From NCBI RefSeq assembly GCF_011090385.1, contig NZ_SEWW01000004.1:248001-312000 (forward strand): DNA of 64,000 nt, read 5' to 3'. Every line of letters begins with the position of its first letter. The first letter of the stretch is position 1. This document shows, in pieces, positions 44,548-54,376 of the stretch. Made by a program: the position numbers and the translations under genes. The notes beneath the pieces are model-generated. The model was not told the origin of the DNA. It did no database searches and saw only the letters and a list, made by a program, of their open reading frames with translations. The DNA is from Aquirufa beregesia (lineage in GTDB: Bacteria; Bacteroidota; Bacteroidia; Cytophagales; Spirosomataceae).

Positions 44548-44898
44548 GTGTATCAGATACAAATATTAAAATCGAAGGTGCATCGCGCCACTGTCACAGA
44601 AGCCAATATTGACTATGTCGGAAGTCTAACGATGGATGCAGATTTGATGGATGCTGCCAACATGTTAGAACATGAAAAAATTCAAGTAGTTAATGTCAAT
44701 AATGGGGAACGAATAGAAACTTATTTAATCAAGGGTGAACGAGGATCGGGCATTATTTGCCTCAACGGTCCTGCCGCGAGAAAAGCCGTAGTAGGAGATA
44801 TCGTCATCATCATTTCCTATGCCGTAATGGACTTTGAAGCAGCTAAGACTTTTCAGCCAACTGTTGTGTTTCCTAATGCAGCCAACCGTCTAGTCTAG
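44548..44898 (+). CDS. panD: Aspartate 1-decarboxylase
   Basis: PanD makes beta-alanine from aspartate. The 116-residue proenzyme begins YQIQILKSKVHRATVTEANI and has the self-cleavage site YVGSLT, with Gly25-Ser26 giving the pyruvoyl group. LNGPAARKAVVGDIVIIISY completes the family pattern. GTG at 44548 is the start, because the sequence KSKVHR must follow directly and no ATG is available. It converges with panB with one base between their stops. Confidence 0.94.
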   Translation: MYQIQILKSKVHRATVTEANIDYVGSLTMDADLMDAANMLEHEKIQVVNVNNGERIETYLIKGERGSGIICLNGPAARKAVVGDIVIIISYAVMDFEAAKTFQPTVVFPNAANRLV

Positions 44899-44899
44899 C

Positions 44900-45715
44900 C
44901 TAGTAAGATTCTTCTTCATTGGGGAAATCTTGATTCTTCACATCAGCGACATAGTTCTTCACTGCTTGTGGAATCAAGTCTCCTAAATGTAAATAGCGAC
45001 GTAAAAACCTGGGTTTAAATTCTGTGTTTATACCCAGCATATCGTGCATGACCAAAACTTGCCCATCGCAATGTTTTCCAGCCCCTATGCCAATGCTTGG
45101 GATATGAAGACTTTTACTCACTCGTTTGGCTAGATCGGCTGGAATTTTTTCTAGGACTATTCCAAAACACCCTGCTGCCTCTAACATCTTGGCTTCTTCT
45201 ACCAATAAATTAGCTTCCTCTTCTTCCTTGGCCCTAACACCATAGGAACCAAATTGATAGATACTTTGCGGCGTCAAACCTAAATGTCCCATAACCGGGA
45301 TCCCTGCTTTCACAATTTTTTTGATACTTTCTATAACCTCTTGTCCCCCTTCTAGCTTGATGGCATGGGCTCCCGTTTCTTTCATGATTCTTATGGCAGA
45401 AGATAGGGCAATCTCACTGTTGGATTGATAGGAACCAAAAGGCAAATCCACTATAACCAAGGCTCGATTGGTTCCTCTGACAACACATTGCGCATGATAA
45501 ATCATTTGCTCCAAGGTAATGGGTAGAGTCGTTTCATGACCTGCCATCACATTACTAGCACTATCTCCTACCAGCAAAACATCCACACCTGATTGGTCCA
45601 GCAATTTGGCCATAGAAAAATCATAACAAGTCAGCATGGAGATTTTTTCTCCTTGCTTTTTCATGATTTGTAAACTCTGTGTCGTGATTTTTTTAAACTC
45701 TTTTAAATAGCTCAT
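44900..45715 (-). CDS. panB: 3-Methyl-2-oxobutanoate hydroxymethyltransferase
   Basis: A 271-residue PanB, which transfers a hydroxymethyl group from methylene-THF to alpha-ketoisovalerate. [68 protein letters not shown] and [20 protein letters not shown] are conserved. It overlaps panC by 23 bases in a two-gene operon. Confidence 0.95.
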   Translation of the reverse strand: MSYLKEFKKITTQSLQIMKKQGEKISMLTCYDFSMAKLLDQSGVDVLLVGDSASNVMAGHETTLPITLEQMIYHAQCVVRGTNRALVIVDLPFGSYQSNSEIALSSAIRIMKETGAHAIKLEGGQEVIESIKKIVKAGIPVMGHLGLTPQSIYQFGSYGVRAKEEEEANLLVEEAKMLEAAGCFGIVLEKIPADLAKRVSKSLHIPSIGIGAGKHCDGQVLVMHDMLGINTEFKPRFLRRYLHLGDLIPQAVKNYVADVKNQDFPNEEESY

Positions 45716-46571
45716 GTGAGAATAATTGATTGTCGATCAGTCGGACTCCACCAATAAAAGCGGCAACTAATACAACAAATGTTTGAGAGAGATTAGTAAT
45801 AGGTTCTAAGCTTGTTGGGTCCGCTAAAGCGATATAATCCACGGATTCAAAGCCCGCATCCAATAATTGTTGAGCAAATTGTTGCTTCAATGCTTCGGCA
45901 CTACTATTTGTTTGTTCTTGTAAAGCCTTTCGAATCATGTCAAAACCATGATAAATGGCCAAGGCTTGTGTCTTTTGTTCAGGACTAAGTCGAACATTTC
46001 GGCTGCTCATGGCCAATCCACTTTTTTCACGAATGGTATCACAGGAAATCAGTTGGATCTTAGGTTCAAACGGATAATGACGTATTAAATGTCGAATGAC
46101 CGCCACTTGTTGAAAATCCTTAGAGCCCATAAATAATTGATCTGGTCGTACTGCCTCCAATAGGCGATGCACAATCACACAAACCCCCTGAAAATGCCCC
46201 GGCCTATGCGCTCCTTCCCAGAGTTCCTCTAATCTACCTAATGGATAATGCGGTAACTGATGCATACCTTCAGGGTACATCTCTTTTACTGAAGGAAGAA
46301 AAACAGCTTCACAGCCAGCAGATTCAAGCTTTTGGAGGTCTTCTTGTATGGTTTTAGGATATTTTTCAAAATCCTTAGGGTCATTGAATTGCGTAGGATT
46401 GACAAAAATACTGCAGACTGTCACCACCCCATGTTGTTTGGATTTTTCAATGAGCGATATATGCCCTTCATGTAAGGCTCCCATAGTGGGGACAAATCCA
46501 ATAAGCGCATTTTTCAATCGATGGTCATCGATGAAATCTTGTAATGCCTGTTTTGTTTCAAATATCTTCAT
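45693..46571 (-). CDS. panC: Pantothenate synthetase
   Basis: A 292-residue PanC that joins pantoate and beta-alanine using [23 protein letters not shown] holds the HxGH nucleotide motif, and [33 protein letters not shown] and [14 protein letters not shown] follow. The start is ATG 46571; the open frame extends to a TTG at 46589 without conserved sequence. Confidence 0.94.
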   Translation of the reverse strand: MKIFETKQALQDFIDDHRLKNALIGFVPTMGALHEGHISLIEKSKQHGVVTVCSIFVNPTQFNDPKDFEKYPKTIQEDLQKLESAGCEAVFLPSVKEMYPEGMHQLPHYPLGRLEELWEGAHRPGHFQGVCVIVHRLLEAVRPDQLFMGSKDFQQVAVIRHLIRHYPFEPKIQLISCDTIREKSGLAMSSRNVRLSPEQKTQALAIYHGFDMIRKALQEQTNSSAEALKQQFAQQLLDAGFESVDYIALADPTSLEPITNLSQTFVVLVAAFIGGVRLIDNQLFSHELFKRV

Positions 46572-46586
46572 GGTCGAATTTGGCCT

Positions 46587-46594
46587 CAAAATTA
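46587..46594 (-). promoter_or_regulatory. Candidate -7 box of panC-panB
   Basis: The minus strand reads TAATTTTG, 15 bases before the panC ATG; the message would have a very short leader. Confidence 0.4.
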
Positions 46595-46640
46595 CCTTAT
46601 TTTAAGCAAATTTCGTTACTTGCCGACCTTTTCCAATGCT

Positions 46641-47831
46641 ATGTTACAAGGTAAAAAAATCGTCGTAGGAATTAGTGCCAGTATTGCGGCTTATAAAGCG
46701 ATACTTTTGGTTCGTCTATTGAAAAAAAATGGAGCAGAGGTACGTGTTATTATGACTCAGGCTGCCAAAGATTTCGTCTCTCCACTAGTGCTTTCGACCT
46801 TTTCTAATTACCCAGTTTGGATCGATTTCCATGAGAATAATGTTTGGAATAACCATGTAGAATTAGGCCTTTGGGCAGATGCTTTTATCATCGCTCCAGC
46901 TACTTGCAATACACTTAGTAAAATGGCAAACGGATTGTGTGACAATATCGTTATTGCCACATATCTATCAGCCCGTTGCCCAATCTTCATTGCCCCAGCC
47001 ATGGATGAAGATATGTATAAGCACCCCTCTACTCAACAAAATTTGGCCAAGTTGCAGTCTTTTGGCAATCATATTTTATCTGTGAATACAGGATTTTTAG
47101 CCAGTGGTTTACATGGAGAAGGTAGAATGTCAGAACCAGAAGAAATCCTTTTAGAGCTTGTTGAAAATGTAGGTAGAGGAAGAAGTTGGCAAGGGGAAAA
47201 AGTATTGATTAGTGCGGGACCTACCCAGGAGGCGATAGATCCCGTTCGCTATATTTCGAATCATTCCTCAGGCAAAATGGGTATTTCTCTGGCGGAGGCC
47301 TTTTATTTACAAGGAGCTCATGTTACAGTCATTGCTGGCCCCATGTCATTTAAGCCCAAATTTTCAGGGATTAATTGGATTCCGGTTGTTTCTGCCAAAG
47401 ATATGGAGCAAGCCTGTCTTCGGGAATTCCCCTCGTCGGACTGGACCATCATGGCTGCCGCCGTGGCAGACTATCGGCCAGTTACAGTGGCTAGCGAAAA
47501 AATCAAGAAGAAGGAAAATACTTTAGAAATAAGCTTAGAAAAAACGACGGATATTTTAGCCACTTTGGGGACACAAAAAAGAAGCCATCAAAAACTGATT
47601 GGCTTTGCTTTAGAAACAGAAAATGAAGAGGCTCATGCTTTGGATAAATTACAAAGAAAAAAACTGGATGCTATCGTGCTGAATTCTTTAAAGGAGCTAG
47701 GTGCTGGTTTTGGCATGGATACCAATCAAGTTCATGTCTTTACTTCTTCAGGAGAACGTCATTCACTTAGCCTGAAATCAAAAGAGGCCATTGCCCAAGA
47801 GCTAGTCAATTTGTTTCAGTCTTGGAAATAA
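46641..47831 (+). CDS. coaBC: CoaBC (Dfp) bifunctional flavoprotein
   Basis: A 396-residue bifunctional enzyme. The N-terminal half is 4'-phosphopantothenoylcysteine decarboxylase (IVVGISASIAAYKAILLVRL, FIIAPATCNTLSKMANGLCD, PIFIAPAMDEDMYKHP) and binds FMN. The C-terminal half is phosphopantothenate-cysteine ligase (VLISAGPTQEAIDPVRYISN, SSGKMG, AAVADYRP, KLIGFALETE). Start is ATG 46641; an earlier TTG is in frame. With coaX, panB, panC and panD it gives a route from aspartate and ketoisovalerate to 4'-phosphopantetheine, lacking only ketopantoate reductase. Confidence 0.94.
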   Translation: MLQGKKIVVGISASIAAYKAILLVRLLKKNGAEVRVIMTQAAKDFVSPLVLSTFSNYPVWIDFHENNVWNNHVELGLWADAFIIAPATCNTLSKMANGLCDNIVIATYLSARCPIFIAPAMDEDMYKHPSTQQNLAKLQSFGNHILSVNTGFLASGLHGEGRMSEPEEILLELVENVGRGRSWQGEKVLISAGPTQEAIDPVRYISNHSSGKMGISLAEAFYLQGAHVTVIAGPMSFKPKFSGINWIPVVSAKDMEQACLREFPSSDWTIMAAAVADYRPVTVASEKIKKKENTLEISLEKTTDILATLGTQKRSHQKLIGFALETENEEAHALDKLQRKKLDAIVLNSLKELGAGFGMDTNQVHVFTSSGERHSLSLKSKEAIAQELVNLFQSWK

Positions 47832-47834
47832 AAA

Positions 47835-47860
47835 AAGCGTGCCGATTGTTCAGCACGCTT
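47835..47860 (-). terminator. Terminator of the hexuronate operon
   Basis: AAGCGTGC and GCACGCTT pair around a ten-base loop. On the minus strand a run of U follows, so it mainly serves the exuT-like gene; it also lies right after the coaBC stop and may act in both directions. Confidence 0.75.
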
Positions 47861-47881
47861 AATACATGTATTCAATTGTGA

Positions 47882-49159
47882 TTAATCAATTTTCGCTGTC
47901 TCTAATTTAGGAGCTAAGGAATAGATAATTACCCAAGCCAATATATAGGCACTTCCGCAAAGCAAGAAGATGATGTTATAACCATCATTGATATTTCCTA
48001 AAAGCTTATACTTATCTAATAAAGACCCCACGATCATAGGGAAGAAAATACCTCCTACAGAACCAGCCATTCCTCCAATACCTATCACAGAACTAACCGC
48101 TTTTTTCGGAAACATGTCGGTAGCAATGGAATAGATATTGGCACTCCAAGCTTGGTGAGAGGCTGCAGCCAAAGAAATCAAAGCAACTGCTTGCCAAATA
48201 GTATCACAATAACGAGCTAGCATAATAGGAACTACTGCCAAGGCAAAACCTAACATAGTGAATTTTCTTGCTTTGAAAGAAGGCCAGCCTAGGTTAATTA
48301 ATTTACCGGATAACCAACCTCCACCAATACTTCCTACGGTAGTGGCAGTATATACAATGATTAATTCTAAGCTAGGTTTCTTTAAATCCAATTGGAAGCG
48401 TTCAGAGAAATAAGAAGGCAACCAGAAAAGGAAAAACCACCAGATAGGATCGGTCAACATTTTTCCAAAGAAAAAAGCCCAAGTTTGGCGGAAGCCAAAT
48501 AATTTAGCCCATTTAACAGGCTCTTGGTTTTCATCTTTTTCTTCTTTATCAGCATGGATATAATCGAATTCAGCTTGTGATAATTCCTTGTGTTTGGAAG
48601 GTACTTCATAATATAACCACCAGAAAATTAACCAAATAAATCCGATGGCTCCTGTAGCGATAAAGGCCATTTCCCAGCCATAAACACCCAAAATCCAAGG
48701 TACTAAAATAGGGGCGGCTACGGCTCCGATATTGGCGCCAGAATTAAAAATGCCCGTGGCTAATGCTCGTTCATTTTTTGGAAACCATTCCGCCACAGTC
48801 TTAATTGCGGCAGGAAAGTTACCTGCTTCACCCAAACCCAATAATCCACGCATGAACGCAAAGCTCAATGTACCTGTTGCCAAAGCATGCAACATAGCCG
48901 CGATACTCCACACAATGATGGAAATAGTATAACCTAATTTGGTCCCAATTCGATCGATAATTCCCCCAAACCCTAATAAACTAATCGCATAGGCGGCTTG
49001 GAAGGTAATAACGATGTTGGAATAATCTGTCTCACTCCAATTAAATTGGTCTTCTAAAACCGGTTTTAATAGACCAATCACTTGCCTGTCTAGGTAGTTG
49101 ATGGTGGTGGCAAAGAAAAGCAATGCACAAATTTTCCAACGGTATTTTCCAATTTCCAT
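47882..49159 (-). CDS. MFS hexuronate transporter, ExuT-like
   Basis: A 425-residue 12-helix major facilitator of the anion:cation symporter family. It has ATTINYLDRQVIGLLKPVLE, where YLDRQ is the family motif, SLLGFGGIIDRIGTKLGYTI, and GLLGLGEAGNFPAAIKTVAE, whose GLGEAGNFP is the substrate-region motif. Hexuronate and glucarate carriers share these. As last gene of an operon with uxaB, uxaC, kdgK and kdgA, import of galacturonate or glucuronate is likely. Confidence 0.85.
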   Translation of the reverse strand: MEIGKYRWKICALLFFATTINYLDRQVIGLLKPVLEDQFNWSETDYSNIVITFQAAYAISLLGFGGIIDRIGTKLGYTISIIVWSIAAMLHALATGTLSFAFMRGLLGLGEAGNFPAAIKTVAEWFPKNERALATGIFNSGANIGAVAAPILVPWILGVYGWEMAFIATGAIGFIWLIFWWLYYEVPSKHKELSQAEFDYIHADKEEKDENQEPVKWAKLFGFRQTWAFFFGKMLTDPIWWFFLFWLPSYFSERFQLDLKKPSLELIIVYTATTVGSIGGGWLSGKLINLGWPSFKARKFTMLGFALAVVPIMLARYCDTIWQAVALISLAAASHQAWSANIYSIATDMFPKKAVSSVIGIGGMAGSVGGIFFPMIVGSLLDKYKLLGNINDGYNIIFLLCGSAYILAWVIIYSLAPKLETAKID

Positions 49160-49179
49160 AGTAAGAGGTTTTGTTTGAG

Positions 49180-49842
49180 TTACAGTTCTCGGTAAGTTGT
49201 TATTAATTGGGCAATCATTTGTTCAATAGCTTGATAATCTTTTTTAGCAATTAAATCAGCTGGAAATAATTGAGAACCCATTCCTACCGCGGCAGCACCT
49301 GCTTTAAACCAAGTACTCAAACTCTCTTTATTTGGCTCTACTCCACCTGTCACCATAATTTGGGTATTGGGCATAGGGCCTTTTAATGCTTTGACAAAAG
49401 CGGGACCGACCACATTACCTGGAAATATTTTAACAATTTTGGCACCCCAAATTTCCGCTTGGCGGATTTCAGTCAAGGTCATTGTCCCCGGCATCCAAGG
49501 AATGTCGTATTTGCCACAAACCTCCCCAACAGCTTCGGTTGTGAATGGTTGTAACATAAAATCTGCCCCCATTTGAATGAACTCATGGGCTTGTTTGGCA
49601 TCATAAATGGTCCCAATTCCTAATACCAATTCTGGACATTCTTTCTCCACATATTCCATCGCTTTCGCAAAAATATAGGGAGCTTCTTTGCCTCGATTGG
49701 TAAATTCAAAAACACGGATGCCACCATCGTAACAAGCTTTTAATACGCTGGTAGCGATGGATAAATCAGCATTAAAAAATAAAGGGACGATAGGTGTCTC
49801 TTGAATGCGTTGGTATACAACTTCGGAAGAATTTCTTGCCAT
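49180..49842 (-). CDS. kdgA: 2-Keto-3-deoxy-6-phosphogluconate aldolase
   Basis: A 220-residue class I aldolase that splits KDPG to pyruvate and glyceraldehyde 3-phosphate. Catalytic Glu46 lies in VFEFTNRG, LGIGTIYDAKQA and PWMPGTMTLTE form the barrel, and GAKIVKIFPGNVVGP holds the Schiff-base Lys138. It lies two bases after kdgK. Confidence 0.92.
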   Translation of the reverse strand: MARNSSEVVYQRIQETPIVPLFFNADLSIATSVLKACYDGGIRVFEFTNRGKEAPYIFAKAMEYVEKECPELVLGIGTIYDAKQAHEFIQMGADFMLQPFTTEAVGEVCGKYDIPWMPGTMTLTEIRQAEIWGAKIVKIFPGNVVGPAFVKALKGPMPNTQIMVTGGVEPNKESLSTWFKAGAAAVGMGSQLFPADLIAKKDYQAIEQMIAQLITTYREL

Positions 49843-49844
49843 GT

Positions 49845-50855
49845 TTATCGTTTTAAGCGTCCTGTCAGGTCTCCCTTCATGACGGTTTCTATTTCATCCA
49901 GGCTGGCTAAATTAATATCCCCCTCGATCGTATGTTTTAATGCGGATGCTGCTACCGCAAAAGATAATGACTGAGCTTCATCTTTCAGAACTAAATTTCC
50001 ATAGATGTATCCAGCCATAAAAGCATCACCCCCGCCAATTCTATCTACTATTTGACTAATTTCTACTGTTTCCGACTTTAATACTTGTTTGCCATTGAAA
50101 GAAGTGGCCGACAACGTGTTTTGAGAAGCAGAAATTTGACCTCTTTTGGTATTGATGATTTTTTTAATTCGAGGAAAATGAGCCATGATTTGCTTGCAAA
50201 CAGATTCCCAACCGCTTTTGGTAATGCCATCTGGAACTATGTTCAAAATATCTTCGGCATCGCCTTTTCCGCAGACAATGATATCACATCCCGCAATTAA
50301 GTCAGGCATGACTTCTTGTACCGATTTGCCGTATTGCCATAAGTTTTTTCGGTAATTGACATCGGCAGAAACGGTGATTCCTAAATCGTTGGCAACCTTG
50401 ATGGCTTCTTTACACGCTTGAGCAGCCGATTCAGAAATAGCTGGACTAATACCCGTCCAATGAAACCATTGGGCATCTTTTAAGATTTCTTTCCAATTAA
50501 ATTCTTTGGGATCTAAATGGGCAAAGGAAGAATCTGCTCGGTCATAAACTACCTTACTCGGGCGCATAGCGGCTCCAAATTCAGTGAAATATAAACCTAA
50601 GCGATTACCTCCATAGCGGACATATTGCATGTCCACACCTACTTTTCTGAAATAAGCAGTGGCGGCATGCCCCATTTCATGATCTGGGAATTTAGTCACA
50701 TGAGCTGCAGGAATTCCCAAATGGGCTAAAGCGGCAGAAACATTGGCTTCTCCTCCTCCAAAGGTCAAATTGAGCGATTGTGCCTGAACGATTCTTCCAT
50801 AACCTGGAGGGCTTAGTCGCCCCATGATTTCTCCAAACGTAACTACTTTTTTCAT
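49845..50855 (-). CDS. kdgK: 2-Keto-3-deoxygluconate kinase (PfkB family)
   Basis: A 336-residue PfkB-type sugar kinase. The N-terminus VVTFGEIMGRLSPPGYGRIV is KdgK-like, GGGEANVSAALAHLG binds sugar, and DRIGGGDAFMAGYIYG carries the catalytic Asp and anion hole. It phosphorylates 2-keto-3-deoxygluconate, whose product is the substrate of the next gene. Confidence 0.9.
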   Translation of the reverse strand: MKKVVTFGEIMGRLSPPGYGRIVQAQSLNLTFGGGEANVSAALAHLGIPAAHVTKFPDHEMGHAATAYFRKVGVDMQYVRYGGNRLGLYFTEFGAAMRPSKVVYDRADSSFAHLDPKEFNWKEILKDAQWFHWTGISPAISESAAQACKEAIKVANDLGITVSADVNYRKNLWQYGKSVQEVMPDLIAGCDIIVCGKGDAEDILNIVPDGITKSGWESVCKQIMAHFPRIKKIINTKRGQISASQNTLSATSFNGKQVLKSETVEISQIVDRIGGGDAFMAGYIYGNLVLKDEAQSLSFAVAASALKHTIEGDINLASLDEIETVMKGDLTGRLKR

Positions 50856-50858
50856 GCT

Positions 50859-52262
50859 TTATTCAAAATTAAAAAATTGGGACGCATTGGTATACGAAAT
50901 GTCCTTGACCAATTTTCCTAACCAATCTATATCTGCTGGCAATTCGCCATTTTCCACATCTTGACCGATCAAATTACAAAGTATTCTTCTAAAATACTCA
51001 TGCCTTGGGAAAGATAGGAAACTGCGGGAATCGGTTAGCATACCTACAAAATGACTTAACATCCCCATATTGGACAGGGCGTTGATTTGTTTTTCCATGC
51101 CATCTTTTTGATCCAAAAACCACCATCCTGATCCAAATTGAATCTTTCCTACGATGCTTCCATCTTGAAAATTTCCCGTCATGGTCGCAAACAATTCATT
51201 ATCTCTTGGATTCAAGTTATATAAAATCGTCTTCGCCAATTGGTTGGTACTATCCAGTGTATTCAAAAATTTGGACAAAGGTTTAGCTTGTTCAAAATCT
51301 CCAATGGAATCAAAACCCGTATCTGGCCCTAAACTACTTAATAGTCGGTTATTGTTATTTCTCAAGGCTCCCAAATGAAACTGTTGTGTCCATCCTTTGG
51401 CATGATCTAAATGGGCAAAATAGACCAACATGGCAGATTTGAATTGCCATTTTTCTCTTTTATTGATGGTTTTACCTGAATGCAATCGAGTGAAAATAAG
51501 CTCAATTTCTTCCTCCGTATAATCCTCCGCATAAATATGTTCCAAACCATGGTCACTCAGTCGACAACCGACTGAATGGAAGAAATCGTGACGCTCTAGA
51601 ATGGCATCTTTAAAATCTTGCAGGTGATTAATTTGCTTGCCCGTCACCTCGCTTAAGGCATTCACATATTCAATGAAAGTCAATTCATCATCCACCGCCA
51701 TGGCTTTATCTGGACGGAAAGTTGGTAATACTTTGACCTCAAAACCACTAGCCGCGATCGATTGGTGATATGCCAAATTGTCGATAGGGTCGTCTGTTGT
51801 ACAAAGCGCTTTGACATTCATTTTTCTCAACAAATTCCGAACGGAATATTCTTTGCTACGTAATAAAGCAGAGCAATGATCATAAATACGCTTTCCTGAT
51901 TCGGCATTGAGCACTTCGGTGACACCAAAATAACGTTGCAATTCCAAATGCGTCCAATGATACAAAGGATTGCGCATGGTATAGGGAACTGTTTCTGCCC
52001 ATTTCATGAATTTTTCTTCGTCAGAAGCATCCCCTGTAATGTATTTTTCATTGACCCCATGAGCACGCATCGCTCTCCATTTGTAATGGTCGCCATAGAG
52101 CCAAATTTGAGTGATATTGTCGAACTGCTTGTCTTCCGCTATTTGCTGAGGTACTAAATGGTTATGGTAATCAATGATGGGCATTTGAGCCGCATATTGA
52201 TGGTATAAAGTCTGAGCTGTGCCCGACTGCAATAAAAAATCTTCGTTTAAAAAAGCCTTCAT
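50859..52262 (-). CDS. uxaC: Uronate isomerase
   Basis: A 467-residue UxaC of the amidohydrolase fold, interconverting galacturonate with tagaturonate and glucuronate with fructuronate. MPIIDYHNHLVPQQIAED has the HxH metal motif, ALCTTDDPIDNLAYHQS and HLGALRNNNNRLLSSLGPDT are family signatures, and the C-terminus has LTDSRSFLSFPRHEYFRRIL. The length is normal. Its start lies 222 bases from the uxaB stop across the heptamer array. Confidence 0.95.
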   Translation of the reverse strand: MKAFLNEDFLLQSGTAQTLYHQYAAQMPIIDYHNHLVPQQIAEDKQFDNITQIWLYGDHYKWRAMRAHGVNEKYITGDASDEEKFMKWAETVPYTMRNPLYHWTHLELQRYFGVTEVLNAESGKRIYDHCSALLRSKEYSVRNLLRKMNVKALCTTDDPIDNLAYHQSIAASGFEVKVLPTFRPDKAMAVDDELTFIEYVNALSEVTGKQINHLQDFKDAILERHDFFHSVGCRLSDHGLEHIYAEDYTEEEIELIFTRLHSGKTINKREKWQFKSAMLVYFAHLDHAKGWTQQFHLGALRNNNNRLLSSLGPDTGFDSIGDFEQAKPLSKFLNTLDSTNQLAKTILYNLNPRDNELFATMTGNFQDGSIVGKIQFGSGWWFLDQKDGMEKQINALSNMGMLSHFVGMLTDSRSFLSFPRHEYFRRILCNLIGQDVENGELPADIDWLGKLVKDISYTNASQFFNFE

Positions 52263-52352
52263 CGTTTTTTAATTAATGTAGAATGAGGAATGAAGAAAAT
52301 AAAGGATATTTTTAAAAAATATTGAGTAGAAACAAAGTCAATTCTGCATTTC

Positions 52353-52483
52353 CCCTAATCCCTAATCCCTAATCCCTAATCCCTAATCCCTAATCCCTAA
52401 TCCCTAATCCCTAATCCCTAATCCCTAATCCCTAATCCCTAATCCCTAATCCCTAATCCCTAATCCCTAATCCCTAATCCCTA
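52353..52483. repeat. CCCTAAT heptamer tandem array
   Basis: Eighteen perfect copies of CCCTAAT followed by a partial CCCTA, running directly to the uxaB stop codon at 52484. There is no variation among copies. It lies inside the uxaB-uxaC spacer and would be transcribed as repeated ATTAGGG. Slippage-prone sequence like this can change in copy number. Confidence 0.97.
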
Positions 52484-53944
52484 TTAAAGGTATTTCTTCA
52501 CCGCTTCTTCAAAGCCGGGCAAAGCACTTAAATCATGCCCCCAAATCTTCTCATCGGCCAATACCTGTGTTAAGTTTAAGTCTTTCCAAGCTTCATAAAA
52601 GTAGGATGCATAATCGCATTGAATGGGGTAGAACTCACCATTACATTCTCCGAAATATTGACCATCTTCTATTTTTACGGCATGCATGAACTGTAAATAG
52701 GCTGCAAAACCCATCGCAAAAAGCTCAGGGGCCTTGCCAAAAATTTTGTAATAATTGACCAATAAAGGAATATTACGCATTCGCATTTTGGTGGTATACT
52801 GAACCGTGATATCAATCAATTTATGGTTGATAAACGGGTTTTTAAAGCGGTCCAATACCGAACGACCAAAGCGATCGGCAATTTTGAAATCCATTTTATA
52901 CGGAATGGAATGGGCTAATTCAGTCAGCATGAGGTTCATCACCAATTTGCTGAGATATGAATTGCTCATGACGTCTTTGACCAAACGGAAACCTAGGAGA
53001 TAGGACATGCCACACATAAGAGTATGGGTTCCATTCAAAAGTCGCAATTTGAGTTCACGGTAGATTTCAATATTCTCGGCAATCACCACACCCGAATCCA
53101 CCGAAGCAAAGCTTAATATCTTTTTAACTTCTGAGCTTCCTTGAATGGCCCATAAGCGATACACTTCTGAAATGATGACTAATGAATCTTCATAACCTAG
53201 TTGTTCGCAAATAGCTGCTCTAGTAGCAGCATCCGGAGCTCCGGGCACAATACGATCCACTAGGGAATTGCAAAAATGATTGGCAGTTTGTAGCCATTGA
53301 ATGAAGTCGGCAGGTAGTTGATGATCATGGGCTAATTTCAAAACAATGTCCTTTAATACATCTCCATTGTTGATGATCAACTCTGTTGGAATGATGACCA
53401 TACCTGATTCTTTGCTTCCTCCAAAATGTAGCCAACGGGCAAGAAGAAAGGCAAGTAATTTAGCGGGGAAAGATGCTGGGCATCCATCGCTGATGGCATC
53501 ATTGGCCACATATTGTATGCCTACTTCTGTGGTATTGGAAATGATAATTTGCATATCTGGACTGCTCGCACAGGCCAAAATGGCATCCCATTCTTTGGAG
53601 GCAGTCAAGGTTCTGGAAATGGATGAATTGATCAAATATTCCTCCACCTCTTTGCCCTCATCAATGCCTTTGATGCAATGGGTGAACAAACCATCTTGTG
53701 CTTCGAAGGCATCTGCTCCACCTTTGGCGGTTGATTTAACCAAGACAACCCGACCTTTAAAAACGCCTTGACGGTTGGCTTTATCCACAAAGTAATCGCA
53801 GAGTCCTCTCAATAGGACACCGGTTCCAAATTGAAGGATTTTCTCAGGATAAGTAAATACTTCCGGAGAAGGGTATTGAAGGGGCAGCTGGGTGTTAAAA
53901 GCTCCTTGACTGACTAATTGTTGGTTGAGAATGGGCATGGCCAT
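52484..53944 (-). CDS. uxaB: Tagaturonate reductase (altronate oxidoreductase)
   Basis: A 486-residue long-chain mannitol-dehydrogenase-family enzyme. EKILQFGTGVLLRGLCDYFV is the NAD-binding start and ISNTTEVGIQY, VDRIVPG and LKLRLLNGTHTLMCGMSYLL hold the catalytic and substrate region (Lys-x-x-x-x-Asn-x-x-His). It reduces tagaturonate to altronate. Two ATG codons at 53944 and 53938 can start. It is the first visible gene of the hexuronate operon. Confidence 0.9.
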   Translation of the reverse strand: MAMPILNQQLVSQGAFNTQLPLQYPSPEVFTYPEKILQFGTGVLLRGLCDYFVDKANRQGVFKGRVVLVKSTAKGGADAFEAQDGLFTHCIKGIDEGKEVEEYLINSSISRTLTASKEWDAILACASSPDMQIIISNTTEVGIQYVANDAISDGCPASFPAKLLAFLLARWLHFGGSKESGMVIIPTELIINNGDVLKDIVLKLAHDHQLPADFIQWLQTANHFCNSLVDRIVPGAPDAATRAAICEQLGYEDSLVIISEVYRLWAIQGSSEVKKILSFASVDSGVVIAENIEIYRELKLRLLNGTHTLMCGMSYLLGFRLVKDVMSNSYLSKLVMNLMLTELAHSIPYKMDFKIADRFGRSVLDRFKNPFINHKLIDITVQYTTKMRMRNIPLLVNYYKIFGKAPELFAMGFAAYLQFMHAVKIEDGQYFGECNGEFYPIQCDYASYFYEAWKDLNLTQVLADEKIWGHDLSALPGFEEAVKKYL

Positions 53945-54052
53945 TAAAATAAAAAAGGTTAATATACCTTTCTAAAGTAGAAAAGTAAGGGTATTTACCC
54001 AATGGATTCGTAAAATTTTAGGCCTATTTTAATCAAATTCAACTGCAAACGT

Positions 54053-54376
54053 TTACGCTTCGCCTATGGGGCCATTATAGTTCATAGGAAATTGAAAACC
54101 TGGGTTATCTAAGTCCTTGGCGATAGGTCCAAAAGCCTCTTCGTAGCGTTGAATATTTTCTTGAAGAGCCATCAATAAACGTTGAGCATGATCGGGAGTC
54201 ATGACGATGCGCGACTTCACCTTTCCTTTGGGAATCCCAGGTAAAATACGAATAAAGTCCATGACAAATTCGGAAGGAGAATGGGCTATTAGGGCAAGGT
54301 TCACATAAGAGCCTTCTGCTAATTCCTCAGGCAATTCAATGTTTAACTGATTTTCTTCTGGATTTGGATTTTTCAT
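54053..54376 (-). CDS. DUF3467 protein
   Basis: A 107-residue acidic protein of unknown function. ELPEELAEGSYVNLALIAHS, EFVMDFIRILPGIPKGKVKS, and RIVMTPDHAQRLLMALQENI, then the C-terminal YNGP, are the DUF3467 pattern. In Bacteroidota it normally lies directly downstream of rpoC. Here the end of rpoC is 8.6 kb away, with a defence island between. The fold may be a small beta-rich nucleic-acid or protein binder; that is not established. Confidence 0.88.
   Translation of the reverse strand: MKNPNPEENQLNIELPEELAEGSYVNLALIAHSPSEFVMDFIRILPGIPKGKVKSRIVMTPDHAQRLLMALQENIQRYEEAFGPIAKDLDNPGFQFPMNYNGPIGEA

Noticed and set aside
52353-52483. Telomere-like or CRISPR array
   Set aside because: The unit is seven bases with no spacers, and the array lies inside an operon of a circular-chromosome phylum; it is a simple tandem repeat.
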